From NCBI GenBank assembly GCA_963738305.1, contig CAVTVU010000001.1, forward strand, positions 868,001-932,000: 64,000 nt of DNA, read 5' to 3'. The notes beneath the pieces are model-generated. The model saw nothing but the letters and a program-made list of their open reading frames with translations. It was not told the origin of the DNA and made no database searches. A program made the position numbers and the translations under genes. Shown piece after piece: positions 1 through 10,124 of the stretch; the first letter of the stretch is position 1, and each line of letters begins with the position of its first letter. This DNA is from JBBRHQ01 sp963738305 (GTDB taxonomy: Bacteria > Actinomycetota > Thermoleophilia > Solirubrobacterales > 70-9).

Positions 1-717
1 GGCGGCGCCACCGCACCCGCCACGGGATCCGTGAGCGAGGACGGCAATGACGGCACCGACGGCTCGGAGTTAACCGACGGCACCGCGGCCGAGCCGGCCG
101 CGGCCCCGACGCTGCGGACGTCCCTTGCCCGGCACCCCCCGCGCCGCGCGACCGCCTCGGCCGGGCCCGCGGCGACGGTCGTCATCCAGGACTTCAAGTT
201 CATCCCGAAGACGGTGACGATCGACGTCGGCGAGTCGGTCAAGTGGGACAACAAGGACAAGGTCGACGAGGGGCACACCGCGACCGGTGACAACTTCGAC
301 TCCGGGGTCCTCCACCAGGGTGAGAGCTACACCCACAAGTTCTCGACCGCCGGCACCTTCGACTACATCTGCACCCTGCACTCCAACATGAAGGGGACGG
401 TCGTCGTCAAGGCCAAGTCAGGAGGCGGGGGCCGTGACTCCGGGAATGGCGGCAACTCGGGCGAGAGCGGAGGCTCGTCGAACGATGGGGGCTCCGCCAG
501 CTCGAGCGGGAGCAACTCGACAGGTGGCACCTCGAGCGGAGGCGGCTTCGATTTCGGCGACTCGAGCAGTGGCTCCTCGACATCGAGCGGATCCGGAAAC
601 AGCGGCACACTGCCCAGCACCGGCCTCGACCTGGCGCTGCTGGCGCTGCTCGGAGTCGATCTGCTCCTCGCCGGAACGCTGGGGCTGCTGCGCTGGCGCT
701 CCTCCCAACCCGGCTGA
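1..717 (+). CDS. Cell-wall-anchored cupredoxin (plastocyanin/azurin-like), 5' end outside window
   Basis: A blue-copper-type domain covers roughly bases 175-415. The expected type 1 copper ligands are visible: His in GHTATG, then Cys, His and Met in the block YICTLHSNMKG. A long Gly/Ser-rich linker follows (about 417-600). The C-terminus is a sortase signal: LPSTG, a Leu/Ala-rich membrane segment, then a basic tail (RWRSS). This implies covalent attachment to the cell wall with the copper domain outside. A GTG lies at 31, but the frame is open to base 1 and no signal peptide is visible, so the true start is probably upstream of the window. The role is likely electron transfer or copper binding at the envelope; the redox partner is unknown. 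Confidence 0.82.
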   Translation, partial: GGATAPATGSVSEDGNDGTDGSELTDGTAAEPAAAPTLRTSLARHPPRRATASAGPAATVVIQDFKFIPKTVTIDVGESVKWDNKDKVDEGHTATGDNFDSGVLHQGESYTHKFSTAGTFDYICTLHSNMKGTVVVKAKSGGGGRDSGNGGNSGESGGSSNDGGSASSSGSNSTGGTSSGGGFDFGDSSSGSSTSSGSGNSGTLPSTGLDLALLALLGVDLLLAGTLGLLRWRSSQPG

Positions 718-756
718 GGTCCCGTGCCCGCTCTGCCGGGCCTCTAGGATGCAGTC

Positions 757-1566
757 TTGCCCGCGCGCCCTTCACACATAGGCCCCGCTCTGGCCGCGAT
801 CCTCGCCGCTTTCACCCTGACGGCCTGCGGATCGACCACCAGCTCTGAGGCGGCGCGCTGGAAGCCGAAGCCGACCACCGCGCCGTGGCAGTGGCAGCTA
901 CAGGGCAAGATCGACCTCTCGGTCCAGGCCCGCGTCTACGAGGTCGACGGTTTCGACGTCTCCAAGCGGGTCGTGCGCAAGCTCCACGCCCGGGGCCGCA
1001 GGGCGATCTGCTACCTCGACGTGGGGTCCTGGGAGCGGTACCGCCCTGACCGCGACGCCTTTCCGAAGCGGGTGATCGGCCGCCGGTACCAGGGCTACCC
1101 CGACGAGCGCTGGCTCGACATCCGCCGCATAGACCTGCTGGCAAAGCCGCTGAAGGCGCGCTTCGACCTCTGCCAGCGCAAGGGCTTCGACGCGGTCGAG
1201 CCCGACAACATCAACGGCTTCACCAACCGCACCGGCTTCCCGCTCACCGCGGCAGACCAGCTCCGTTTCAACCGCTGGGTTGCGAGGCAGGTGCACAGAC
1301 GGGGAATGTCGGTGGCGCTGAAGAACGACCCCGAGCAGGCGGCGAAGCTCGTCCACCGGTTCGACTTCGCGGTGGTCGAGCAGTGCTTCCAGTACCACGA
1401 GTGCGGGCGCTTCTCGCCCTTCGTGAAGCGGGGCAAGGCGGTGTTCGAGGCCGAGTACGAGATCCGGCCTGCGAGGTTCTGCGCCCGGGCCAGAGGGCTT
1501 CGGTTCAGCGCGATCCGCAAGAGCTACGACCTCTTCGCGCGGCCCTGGATCCCCTGCGCCCGCTGA
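757..1566 (+). CDS. GH114-like glycoside hydrolase (endo-alpha-1,4-polygalactosaminidase family) lipoprotein
   Basis: The 269-residue product starts at TTG with a lipoprotein signal peptide and a lipobox ending LTAC (Cys24), so it should be lipid-anchored outside the membrane. The remainder resembles the GH114/TM1410 (beta/alpha)8 fold. Visible are a WQWQLQG entry strand, a CYLDVGSWE block and GFDAVEPDNINGF, where acidic residues of the family active site are expected. Family members cleave galactosamine-containing exopolysaccharide, but many bacterial homologues are uncharacterised. The substrate here is inferred from the fold only. It sits 40 bp after the cupredoxin gene, so both encode cell-surface proteins in tandem. 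Confidence 0.75.
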   Translation: MPARPSHIGPALAAILAAFTLTACGSTTSSEAARWKPKPTTAPWQWQLQGKIDLSVQARVYEVDGFDVSKRVVRKLHARGRRAICYLDVGSWERYRPDRDAFPKRVIGRRYQGYPDERWLDIRRIDLLAKPLKARFDLCQRKGFDAVEPDNINGFTNRTGFPLTAADQLRFNRWVARQVHRRGMSVALKNDPEQAAKLVHRFDFAVVEQCFQYHECGRFSPFVKRGKAVFEAEYEIRPARFCARARGLRFSAIRKSYDLFARPWIPCAR

Positions 1567-1613
1567 GCAGGCGGGGTCCGAATAGGATTGGGACTCAGCT
1601 AAGGAGGAGAGCC

Positions 1614-3584
<1,971 letters not shown>

Positions 3585-4049
3585 ACGCAACCCGGCGATC
3601 GCCCCTGCCTGCTGGTCTCCTCCTCGGGGGGCCATCTCAGCCAGCTCTTCGAGCTGGGGCAGGGTTGGGCGGCCCAGGATCGGCTCTGGATCACCTTCCC
3701 GACCCCGGACGCCAGACAGCTTCTGGCCGGGGAGCGGGTCCTGTTCGCGTACCACCCGACGAATCGCAGCCTGCGCAACCTCGTCCGCAACGCGATCCTG
3801 GCGATCGCGGTGCTGCGGCGGGAGCGCCCGCGACTGATGGTCACCACGGGGGCGGGCGTCGCCGTGCCGCTCGTCTATGCCGCCCGGCTGTTCCGGATAC
3901 CGGTGATCTGGGTTGAGGGGATCGAGCGGGTCAACGGGCTCTCCCTCTCCGCCCGGCTGGCCGCCCCGGCGACGACCCGCCTCTTCGTCCAGTGGCCCGA
4001 GGCCGCGAACCGCCACCGGCGCGCCGAGTACGCGGGGAGGCTTTGGTGA
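3585..4049 (+). CDS. PssD/Alg14-like glycosyltransferase subunit (start codon not canonical)
   Basis: The frame directly after the acsA stop encodes about 155 residues. It opens with a typical Alg14/PssD N-terminus (CLLVSSSGGHLSQLFEL) and continues with TTGAGVAVPLVYAARLF and a WVEGIERV block. In this family the subunit anchors a partner GT28 domain at the membrane, and the pair transfers a sugar to a lipid-linked exopolysaccharide intermediate. Homology starts within a few codons of the stop, yet no ATG, GTG or TTG is available; the codon in the expected place is ACG at 3585, preceded by a GGAGGGGG ribosome site. Either ACG is used or the start base is a sequence error. The next gene overlaps it by 4 bp. 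Confidence 0.72.
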   Translation, partial: TQPGDRPCLLVSSSGGHLSQLFELGQGWAAQDRLWITFPTPDARQLLAGERVLFAYHPTNRSLRNLVRNAILAIAVLRRERPRLMVTTGAGVAVPLVYAARLFRIPVIWVEGIERVNGLSLSARLAAPATTRLFVQWPEAANRHRRAEYAGRLW

Positions 4050-4534
4050 TCCTCGCGGTGCTCGGGACCCATGAGCAGCCGTTCCCCCGAGCGGTGCGGA
4101 TGGCGCACGCCCTGCGCGACCCGACGGATGAGGAGCTTCACGTACAGCGCGGCCACACGCAACGAATCCCCGGCCTCGATGCCCGCTGGCAGCAGTGGTA
4201 CGGGCGGGAGGAGCTGGACGAGGCGATGCTCAGCGCCTCGGTGGTGATCGTGCATGGTGGCTCCGGCTGCATCTACCAGGCGATCAATCTCGGCCTGCGA
4301 CCTGTCGTCATCCCCCGCCTGGCTCGCCACGGCGAGCACGTCGACGATCACCAGCTGCAGCTCCCGGGCCGGCTTGCCGCGACCGGCCGCGTGGTCCTCT
4401 GGGCGCCCGGGCAGGCGCCCGGCGACGTGCGACGCCTGGCCGAACGCGGCCGCACAAGGCGCATCCTCGGACCGCACCGGGACCTTCGCGGGGCCGTGTG
4501 GGGCGCCGCCGAGGAGCTCCGCAGGAAGGGATGA
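4046..4534 (+). CDS. PssE/Alg13-like glycosyltransferase catalytic subunit
   Basis: The 162-residue GT28 C-terminal-type protein has the nucleotide-sugar-binding signature VIVHGGSGCIYQAINLGLR followed by PRLARHGEHVDDHQ, as in Alg13/PssE. The N-terminus ILAVLGTHEQPF is the family start. The GTG at 4046 overlaps the PssD-like stop (GTGA), which supports translational coupling and a 1:1 complex. Family knowledge predicts a heterodimer that adds the second sugar to an undecaprenyl-linked unit. The acceptor and sugar here are unknown. A GT2 gene follows with another 4-bp overlap. Confidence 0.82.
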   Translation: MILAVLGTHEQPFPRAVRMAHALRDPTDEELHVQRGHTQRIPGLDARWQQWYGREELDEAMLSASVVIVHGGSGCIYQAINLGLRPVVIPRLARHGEHVDDHQLQLPGRLAATGRVVLWAPGQAPGDVRRLAERGRTRRILGPHRDLRGAVWGAAEELRRKG

Positions 4535-5898
4535 TCGCGGCGCCGGCCGGAGGGGTGGACGTGGTCATCCCGGCGCACGACGAGGAGGCCGCGCTGCCCG
4601 CCTGCCTCGTCTCGCTCCTGGCGCAGCGGGGGGTCGAGGCGCTCGATATCTGCGTCGTCGCCAACGGTTGCTCGGACCGGACCGCCGTGGTCGCACGCGG
4701 CTACCGGGAGGCGGCCGTGGCCGCCGGGCACCGGCTGGAGGTCCTCGAGCTTCCCGAGGCAGGCAAGGCCGGCGCGCTGAACGCCGCCGATCCTCTGCTC
4801 GACGGCGAGACCCGGGTCTACCTCGACGCCGACACCGCGCTCAGCGCCGGGGCGCTGCTGGCGCTCCACCGGGAGCTGGCCGGCGCGGGACCGAGGATGA
4901 CCTCTCCGCTGCCGCTTCTTCTCCTGCCCGCTGGCCGACTGGCTCGCGGCTACGCCGAGGTGTGGATGCGGCTCCCCTCGGTTGCCGGACAGGTCGTGGG
5001 TCTGGGTTGCTATGCCGTCAACCGGGCCGGGAGGGAGCGCTGGTCGGCGATGCCCCCGGTCGTCGCCGACGACGCCTTCGTGCGGTCCCGCTTCGCAGAG
5101 GCGGAGCGCAAGCTGATCGCCGGCGAGCAGATGGTGAACGCATTCCCCTCCGGTCACGCCCTGCTCGGGGTGCTGAGGCGCTGGCGGGACGGGAATCGCG
5201 AGCTGGCACGTCTCGGCGCCGACGCCGATCCACGCGCCTCGCGCCGGGCGGCGCTGCGCTCGCTCGCGACCCAGCCCCCGACCTGGCCGCATCTGCCAGC
5301 CTTCGCTGCCGTTTCGGGGGCAGCCCGGCTGAGGGCTCCGACGAGCACCTGGGCCCGAGCGCCCCGCCGGGGCCCGAGCATCCTCGTTCCGCTGCGACCG
5401 AGGCTCGCGGTGACCGTCGCCGCGGGCGGAAGCTCGGATCGGCTCGATCGATGCCTCAGGGCGCTGGAGCCGATCCGGGCTGCCGCGGAAGTCGAAATCG
5501 AGGCAGTCGACGCTGCTGCGACCGACCGGGGGTCGGCGGGCCGAGATCCGGCCGAGCTCCTGCTGCTGATCGAAGCCGGCGTGGTCCCGGCCCCTGGGGC
5601 GATCGAGTTGCTCCTCCTGGTCGCCAGACGCTTCCCCTGGGCCGGGATCTACGGGGGACGGGAAGTGCCTGGCGAGGGCGGGCGAGCCCACGGCCCGGAG
5701 GCGATCCGGCGCGTCACCACCCTGCCGGGGGGGCTGATCCTGGTCGATGGGCGGGCCCGGAAGGCGGTCGGGGATGGGGACGGGAGCCCACGAGCCGATC
5801 GGGGCCGGGAACTCTGCGACCGCGCCGTGCGGGCGGGTTTCAGCCCGCTTCAAGTCTCAGCCGCCCGCTTCTCGCGGGGAGGAGAGCCGCGCTACTGA
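4531..5898 (+). CDS. Family 2 glycosyltransferase
   Basis: The product has 455 residues. The N-terminal GT-A domain begins VDVVIPAHDEEAALPACLVSL, with NGCSDRT and the metal-binding DAD motif in YLDADTAL near residue 97. The domain fits a bacterial exopolysaccharide GT2. The second half (after about residue 285) starts again with a strand-like LAVTVAAGGSSDRLDRCLRAL, suggesting a degenerate second GT2-like domain; this is inference from pattern only. ATG at 4531 overlaps the PssE-like stop (ATGA), so the three glycosyltransferase genes form one unit. No transmembrane segment is obvious, so it may act at the inner membrane through its partners. Confidence 0.8.
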   Translation: MIAAPAGGVDVVIPAHDEEAALPACLVSLLAQRGVEALDICVVANGCSDRTAVVARGYREAAVAAGHRLEVLELPEAGKAGALNAADPLLDGETRVYLDADTALSAGALLALHRELAGAGPRMTSPLPLLLLPAGRLARGYAEVWMRLPSVAGQVVGLGCYAVNRAGRERWSAMPPVVADDAFVRSRFAEAERKLIAGEQMVNAFPSGHALLGVLRRWRDGNRELARLGADADPRASRRAALRSLATQPPTWPHLPAFAAVSGAARLRAPTSTWARAPRRGPSILVPLRPRLAVTVAAGGSSDRLDRCLRALEPIRAAAEVEIEAVDAAATDRGSAGRDPAELLLLIEAGVVPAPGAIELLLLVARRFPWAGIYGGREVPGEGGRAHGPEAIRRVTTLPGGLILVDGRARKAVGDGDGSPRADRGRELCDRAVRAGFSPLQVSAARFSRGGEPRY

Positions 5899-6782
5899 CG
5901 CCGCTTGCGCTTCCGCCGCTCGCCCCGCTGGCGGGGCGGGTTAGTGTCGGGCAAGGCCCCGGTGTCGGGCAAGGCCCCGGTGTCGCTTGTCTCGACGCCG
6001 CTCGTCTCGACCGCGTCGTCCGCGTCCGGTGGAGCCTGCCGGCGGGGGCCTCCGAACAGGCCGCCGCCTCCCATCCCGCGCTGAGAAGGCTCCCAGGGGA
6101 TCGCCTCGCCCGAGTCCCAGGCCTGCGGCCGGGAGCCGAACGGGAACTTGTCGATGAAGATCAGGCCGACGAAGACGAGCCAGCACATGATCGCCAGCAG
6201 CGCCACCGGGAAGATCAGGAACATCGACGCCCCCAGCGCCATCGCCAGGGTGCCTGAGAAGCGGGTCACGAGGCCGACGCGAAACGCCTGGAGCGGTATG
6301 TAGATCATCGCGACCATCAGAGCCAGGACCGAGGGGATGAGCAGCGCGGAGGCGACCTTGCGGGCGTCGCTGGCGTCGATGATGTCCTTGGCGGCCTTGA
6401 CCGTGTTGGTGCCGGCGTCGATGAAATCGCTGGAGATTCCCCGGGAGGCCGCCCAGGCGACGATCCCCTGAACGGCAAGGATCGCCGGGCCGATGAAAGC
6501 GAAGGCGACCATCTCCGAGCGCACCCTCTCGCTGCGAGCCTGGGCGGCCCTGAAGATGTAATAGAGCGGTAGGCACATCGCCGCGAACCCGACGGAGCGG
6601 ATGACGGTGGCCAGCAGCAGCGTTCCGGAGTGGTCGTCGAAGGAGAGCAGCTGGAGGTTCTCCGGGCCGCTCGTCTTCACACCGGTCCCCTGCTCGACCA
6701 CGACCGAGATGACATAGCAGGCCAGGCCCGCGAAGGCCGCGATCGCGGCGGGCACCGCGAGCCGGCGCTCGCGCTCGACCAC
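5892..6782 (-). CDS. Multi-pass membrane protein of unknown function
   Basis: The 296-residue protein has about five hydrophobic segments: AAIAAFAGLACYVISVVV near 12-30, TVIRSVGFAAMCLPLYYIF near 60, AFAFIGPAILAVQGIVAW near 95, LLIPSVLALMVAMIYIPL near 150, and a long pair near 175-212. A proline-rich cytoplasmic-type tail carries a short tandem repeat (TGALPD) and a very basic end (RRKRKRRQ). I do not recognise a characterised family. The GTG start is 11 bp beyond the stop of the small upstream gene, consistent with one transcript of three genes. The gene ends convergently against the GT2 gene. Confidence 0.72.
   Translation of the reverse strand: MVERERRLAVPAAIAAFAGLACYVISVVVEQGTGVKTSGPENLQLLSFDDHSGTLLLATVIRSVGFAAMCLPLYYIFRAAQARSERVRSEMVAFAFIGPAILAVQGIVAWAASRGISSDFIDAGTNTVKAAKDIIDASDARKVASALLIPSVLALMVAMIYIPLQAFRVGLVTRFSGTLAMALGASMFLIFPVALLAIMCWLVFVGLIFIDKFPFGSRPQAWDSGEAIPWEPSQRGMGGGGLFGGPRRQAPPDADDAVETSGVETSDTGALPDTGALPDTNPPRQRGERRKRKRRQ
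5944..5985. repeat. 18-bp in-frame tandem repeat
   Basis: The 18-bp unit is present in two full copies plus six bases of a third. It encodes the TGALPD repeat in the tail of the minus-strand membrane protein. It looks like a small coding minisatellite that could vary in copy number. Confidence 0.8.
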
Positions 6783-6793
6783 CTGCTCGGGGG

Positions 6794-7012
6794 TCAGCGG
6801 CTCGACCCGTTCTGGCCGGGGATCGAGCGCCGATCCTGCTCCTGCCTGCCTAGCTCGCCCGTCCTCACCGGGTAGTACTCGTAGTCCTCGGGCTCGGCGA
6901 TGCGGGAGATCCGGTCACCGACCGCGAGGACGACGTCGAGGAAGGGCGCCGCCAGGCCGATCAACCTCTCGACCCGGTGGCGGGTCCGCTGCTGCCCCGG
7001 TGTGAGCGGCAA
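6794..7012 (-). CDS. Small conserved-looking protein, 72 residues
   Basis: It starts at TTG with a clear GAGGAG ribosome site placed inside the end of the CBS-protein gene, and runs to a stop 11 bp before the membrane-protein start. The sequence has a mildly hydrophobic centre (LIGLAAPFLDVVLAVGDRI) followed by an acidic and tyrosine-rich stretch (EPEDYEYYPV). I do not recognise a family. Tight spacing on both sides is the main argument that it is real. Confidence 0.5.
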   Translation of the reverse strand: MPLTPGQQRTRHRVERLIGLAAPFLDVVLAVGDRISRIAEPEDYEYYPVRTGELGRQEQDRRSIPGQNGSSR

Positions 7013-7017
7013 GCTCC

Positions 7018-7464
7018 TCAGCCCCGTTCGTGGAAGTAGAACTGCGGCAGCGCGCCCTCGATGACCTCCTGGGTCATCCGCTGTGCGACCTCGAGGTTGC
7101 CGGTCCGCACGGCGATGTCGTCGATGGTGACGATGCCGGCGAGCCGATCGTCGAGCACCACCGGCAGCCGGCGGATCCGGTGCTGGACCATCAGCGCCGC
7201 CGCCTCGTCCAGCTCCATCTCGGGCTCCCCCGTGACCAGGGGCCGCGAGGCGCTGCCCTCGATCGCCTCGTCGGAGCCGCCCTCCTCGGCAAGCACGCGG
7301 ATCGCCAGGTCCCGGTCGGTGACCATCGCGGTTGGGACACCCTCTGGGTCGACGATGACGACCGAGCCGACGGCGTGATCACGCATCAGCTGGGCCACCT
7401 CGAGGGCGCTGGAGCCCGGCTCGGCGGTGATCACGGCGGCGGTCATGATCTCGCTCAGCTGCAT
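7018..7464 (-). CDS. Tandem CBS-domain protein
   Basis: The 148-residue product consists of two CBS domains: MTAAVITAEPGSSALEVAQLM...VDPEGVPTAMVTDRDL, then RPLVTGEPEMELDEAA...RRLPVVLDDRLAGIVTIDDI. Such stand-alone pairs bind adenosine ligands (AMP, ATP, SAM, NADH) and regulate partner proteins; the ligand cannot be told from sequence. ATG at 7464 has an AGGGGAG ribosome site. A longer open frame upstream is antisense to the neighbouring reductase and is not used. It is the first gene of a three-gene minus-strand set. Confidence 0.88.
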   Translation of the reverse strand: MQLSEIMTAAVITAEPGSSALEVAQLMRDHAVGSVVIVDPEGVPTAMVTDRDLAIRVLAEEGGSDEAIEGSASRPLVTGEPEMELDEAAALMVQHRIRRLPVVLDDRLAGIVTIDDIAVRTGNLEVAQRMTQEVIEGALPQFYFHERG

Positions 7465-7521
7465 CTCCCCTACCGTATCGCCCGGCGGGGGCAGGCGGCG
7501 AAGCTCGCGTAGGATCAGGGC

Positions 7522-8664
7522 ATGGCCGCTCCCAGTCAATCGGGGCCGATCGCCGTCTACGGCGCGACCGGCTATACGGGCCGGCTGGTCTGCGACGAGC
7601 TGGCCCGGCGCGGCGCCGACTTCATCGTCGCCGGGCGCAACCCGGCGAAGCTCGAGGCGCTCTCCCGACATCTGGGTGGCGGCGTGCCGACCCGCGCGGT
7701 GGCCACCGGCGACGCACCCGGGCTGCGGAAGCTCCTGGAGCCGTGCGCGACGGTGATCGCCTGCGCGGGGCCTTTCTGCGAGCACGGTGAGCCGATGCTC
7801 GCGGCGGCCGCGGAGACCGGGACCAACTACCTCGACACGACGGGCGAGCAGCCCTTCATCCAGCTCGTCTTCGATCGCTACGGGCCCGTCGCCGAACAAA
7901 GCGGCGCCGCGCTGGTCACCGCGATGGGTTTCGACTACGTCCCCGGCGACATGATTGCGGCGCTGACCGCAGAGGGCCTTGGGCCGCTGGAGGAGATCAC
8001 ACTCGCCTACTCGGTGCGAGGTCTGCAGATGACGCGAGGGACAACGCTCTCGGGAATCGGGATGATCACCGCCGCCGAGCTCTCCTACGTCGATGGCGCG
8101 CTGAGGCCGGGCGACCGCAGCGTCAACCGCGGCAGCTTCACGTTCCCGCCGCCCATCGGGCCGCAGCCGATGGCCCGTTATCCGTCAGGTGAGCCGATCA
8201 TGGTGCCCCGCCACATCGACGTCCGGACCGTGCGGACGATGCTGACCGCGACGACGATGGCCCCGCCGCTGATGGTTCCGGCGCTGCCGGCGCTGCTGCC
8301 CGTGATGAGCGCCGCGCTGAGGACGCCGCTGAAGTCACTCGCCGCGCGCCTCGTCGAGCGCCGTCCCGAGGGCCCCGAGCTGGGCGCTCGCAAGGCGGCC
8401 ACATTCATGATCGTCTGCGAGGCGCGCCCGTCCGGGGGCGGGTCTCCGCGACGGGGGGTGATCTCCGGCTCCGACGTCTACGGGCTGACCGCGGTGACGA
8501 TCGCCGAGGGCGCGCTGCGCCTGGCGGCGGAGGGCTACGGCAGGAGCGGCGCCCTAGCGCCGTCGGAGGCCTTCGAGCCGGGCGGCTTCCTCGATTCGCT
8601 CGAGCCGTTCGGGGTCTCCCGCGAAGTCGAGCCGGCCCGGGAAGGTTCGCCCGCCGCAACCTGA
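7522..8664 (+). CDS. Saccharopine dehydrogenase-like NAD(P)-binding reductase
   Basis: The 380-residue protein has an N-terminal Rossmann motif IAVYGATGYTGRLVCDEL and the family strand FIVAGRNPAKLEAL. It resembles the trans-acting enoyl reductase/saccharopine-dehydrogenase-like group, which reduce or rearrange lipid-type substrates; true lysine-pathway enzymes differ in their C-terminal half. The substrate is unknown. Its TGATGG junction overlaps the next gene, so the two are probably coupled. Confidence 0.78.
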   Translation: MAAPSQSGPIAVYGATGYTGRLVCDELARRGADFIVAGRNPAKLEALSRHLGGGVPTRAVATGDAPGLRKLLEPCATVIACAGPFCEHGEPMLAAAAETGTNYLDTTGEQPFIQLVFDRYGPVAEQSGAALVTAMGFDYVPGDMIAALTAEGLGPLEEITLAYSVRGLQMTRGTTLSGIGMITAAELSYVDGALRPGDRSVNRGSFTFPPPIGPQPMARYPSGEPIMVPRHIDVRTVRTMLTATTMAPPLMVPALPALLPVMSAALRTPLKSLAARLVERRPEGPELGARKAATFMIVCEARPSGGGSPRRGVISGSDVYGLTAVTIAEGALRLAAEGYGRSGALAPSEAFEPGGFLDSLEPFGVSREVEPAREGSPAAT

Positions 8665-9248
8665 TGGCGATCGGCGAGGGGCGCCCGGCAGTCCCCCTGG
8701 AGGCCGGGATCGGCCCCGAGAACCCGCCCTGCCCGGCCTGCGGAGAGCCGCTGTTCGGCTGGGCGATGGTGCGGCCGGCGGGGCTCCCGGTGCGGCGCTG
8801 CGAGCGCTGCGGCCTCGCGGTGAAAGGCGGGGCGACCGAGCGCCCGGAGGCCGAGGCGGCGGCCTCAGCCGCCGCCGCCAGGGGCGGGGGGCCAAACCGC
8901 GCCAGCCTCCAGGCCTGGATCGGCGGCTCGGGCTGGTCCGCCCTGGAGCCGGAGAGGAGATTCCTCTTCACGCCGGAGTCACTTCGCCTGCTCGGGCACG
9001 CCGGGGCGCGGCCGCGCCCCGCGGTCGCCGCGATGTGGCAGACCCTGCTGAACAGCTTCACCTTCGGCCACGACGTGGCCCTCGGCCGCCTCGGACGGGC
9101 CGATGCGACCGCAGCGACCGAGCCTTGGCAACGGCGGCTCGACGTCGCGATCAGCCTGCTGGCGACGCCGCTGGCCTTCCCGATCGCTGCGCTCGCTGAG
9201 CTCCTCGCCGCCGCGGCCGGCCGGGGCGGGCGGCTGAAGATCGGCTGA
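8664..9248 (+). CDS. Zinc-ribbon-bearing protein of unknown function
   Basis: The 194-residue protein has two CxxC knuckles near its N-terminus (CPACGEPL and RRCERCGL), a typical zinc ribbon. An Ala-rich linker follows, then a helical C-terminal half with WQTLLNSFTFGHDVALG and a hydrophobic stretch (AISLLATPLAFPIAALAELLAA). The layout resembles the ends of some actinobacterial methyltransferase-like proteins, but no SAM-binding motif is visible. Its start codon shares bases with the stop of the preceding reductase. Confidence 0.62.
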   Translation: MAIGEGRPAVPLEAGIGPENPPCPACGEPLFGWAMVRPAGLPVRRCERCGLAVKGGATERPEAEAAASAAAARGGGPNRASLQAWIGGSGWSALEPERRFLFTPESLRLLGHAGARPRPAVAAMWQTLLNSFTFGHDVALGRLGRADATAATEPWQRRLDVAISLLATPLAFPIAALAELLAAAAGRGGRLKIG

Positions 9249-9389
9249 TCCAGGCGCGACCACGACTTTTCGGTATTGCGGGCGCGGCGTCGCCCAGCTA
9301 CGTTGGTCCGGATCCCGGCCGCGGCTACCTGGGGGTCCACCCGCCGGCCGACTCGAAGCTCATATCGCACGCGCCTTCAAGGAGGATCC

Positions 9390-10037
9390 GTGAATCGCAA
9401 GCACCTGCTCCTAGCCGCCACCGTCTGCGGGTTGATCGCCATCATCGCGCTCACCGGAGCCTCGGCCGTCGTGGCGGACAGCCCTCCCTGCAAGTCCGCA
9501 GTGGACGAATACGTGGCGGCAGGCGGATTCGACGTCGTCTTGGAGATGCGGAGCGGAACGGCGGACCTCGGCGCACCCGACTACCGGGGTGTCGGCCACG
9601 GCACGAGATGGACGGCTGGCGTCGACGACGGAATCTGCGCCGGCTCCGACACGATCGGCCCGGACTACGCCACGACCTGGATGTACGCGACGCCCGGCCC
9701 GCACACGATCCACATCGACGAGGGCAACGGCCCCGACTGCCTCGCGACGTTCACCAAGCCGACCAAGGCGATCACCTGCGGGAAGGGCGCCCCGGTCACC
9801 GGCGCCAAGTCGGCGAAGCGCGACAAGTGCAAGCTCCCGAAGCTGATCGGCGAGCACATCAGCAAGCCGTATCAGTCGCTCTTCAACAAGATCTGGCTGG
9901 CGGGCTGCGGCGAGAAGGCGAAGATCAAGCACCGAAGCGCCGGGCGGAAGAGGCGCGGCAAGGTCATCGCCCAGACGCCCGTGCCCGGGAAGTCGAAGCC
10001 CACGGATTTCCACGCCACGATCGTGATCGGCAAGTAG
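9390..10037 (+). CDS. Secreted protein with a C-terminal PASTA-like domain
   Basis: The GTG at 9390 follows AAGGAGG and opens a signal peptide (LLLAATVCGLIAIIALTGASAVVA). A Cys-containing extracellular domain of about 110 residues follows. The last 70 residues (CKLPKLIGEHISKPYQSLF, then GKVIAQTPVPGKSKP and ATIVIGK) match the PASTA rhythm of a helix entry, a Q-x-P-x-PG turn and a final strand. PASTA domains bind peptidoglycan or muropeptides in kinases and penicillin-binding proteins. Here a single domain sits on a small secreted protein with no kinase or anchor. The PASTA call is pattern-based. Confidence 0.65.
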   Translation: MNRKHLLLAATVCGLIAIIALTGASAVVADSPPCKSAVDEYVAAGGFDVVLEMRSGTADLGAPDYRGVGHGTRWTAGVDDGICAGSDTIGPDYATTWMYATPGPHTIHIDEGNGPDCLATFTKPTKAITCGKGAPVTGAKSAKRDKCKLPKLIGEHISKPYQSLFNKIWLAGCGEKAKIKHRSAGRKRRGKVIAQTPVPGKSKPTDFHATIVIGK

Positions 10038-10124
10038 GCGAGCTGCCGCACGGACGCGGGTTCCGGCTGTCGAGGGAGTTGGGCGAATAACGGCCTCCAT
10101 GTCGCCGAAATCGGCCCAACCCCC

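Noticed and set aside
5944..5985. LPDTG as a sortase signal in the minus-strand membrane protein
   Set aside because: No membrane helix follows the motif and the tail is long, polar and very basic; it arises from a TGALPD tandem repeat.
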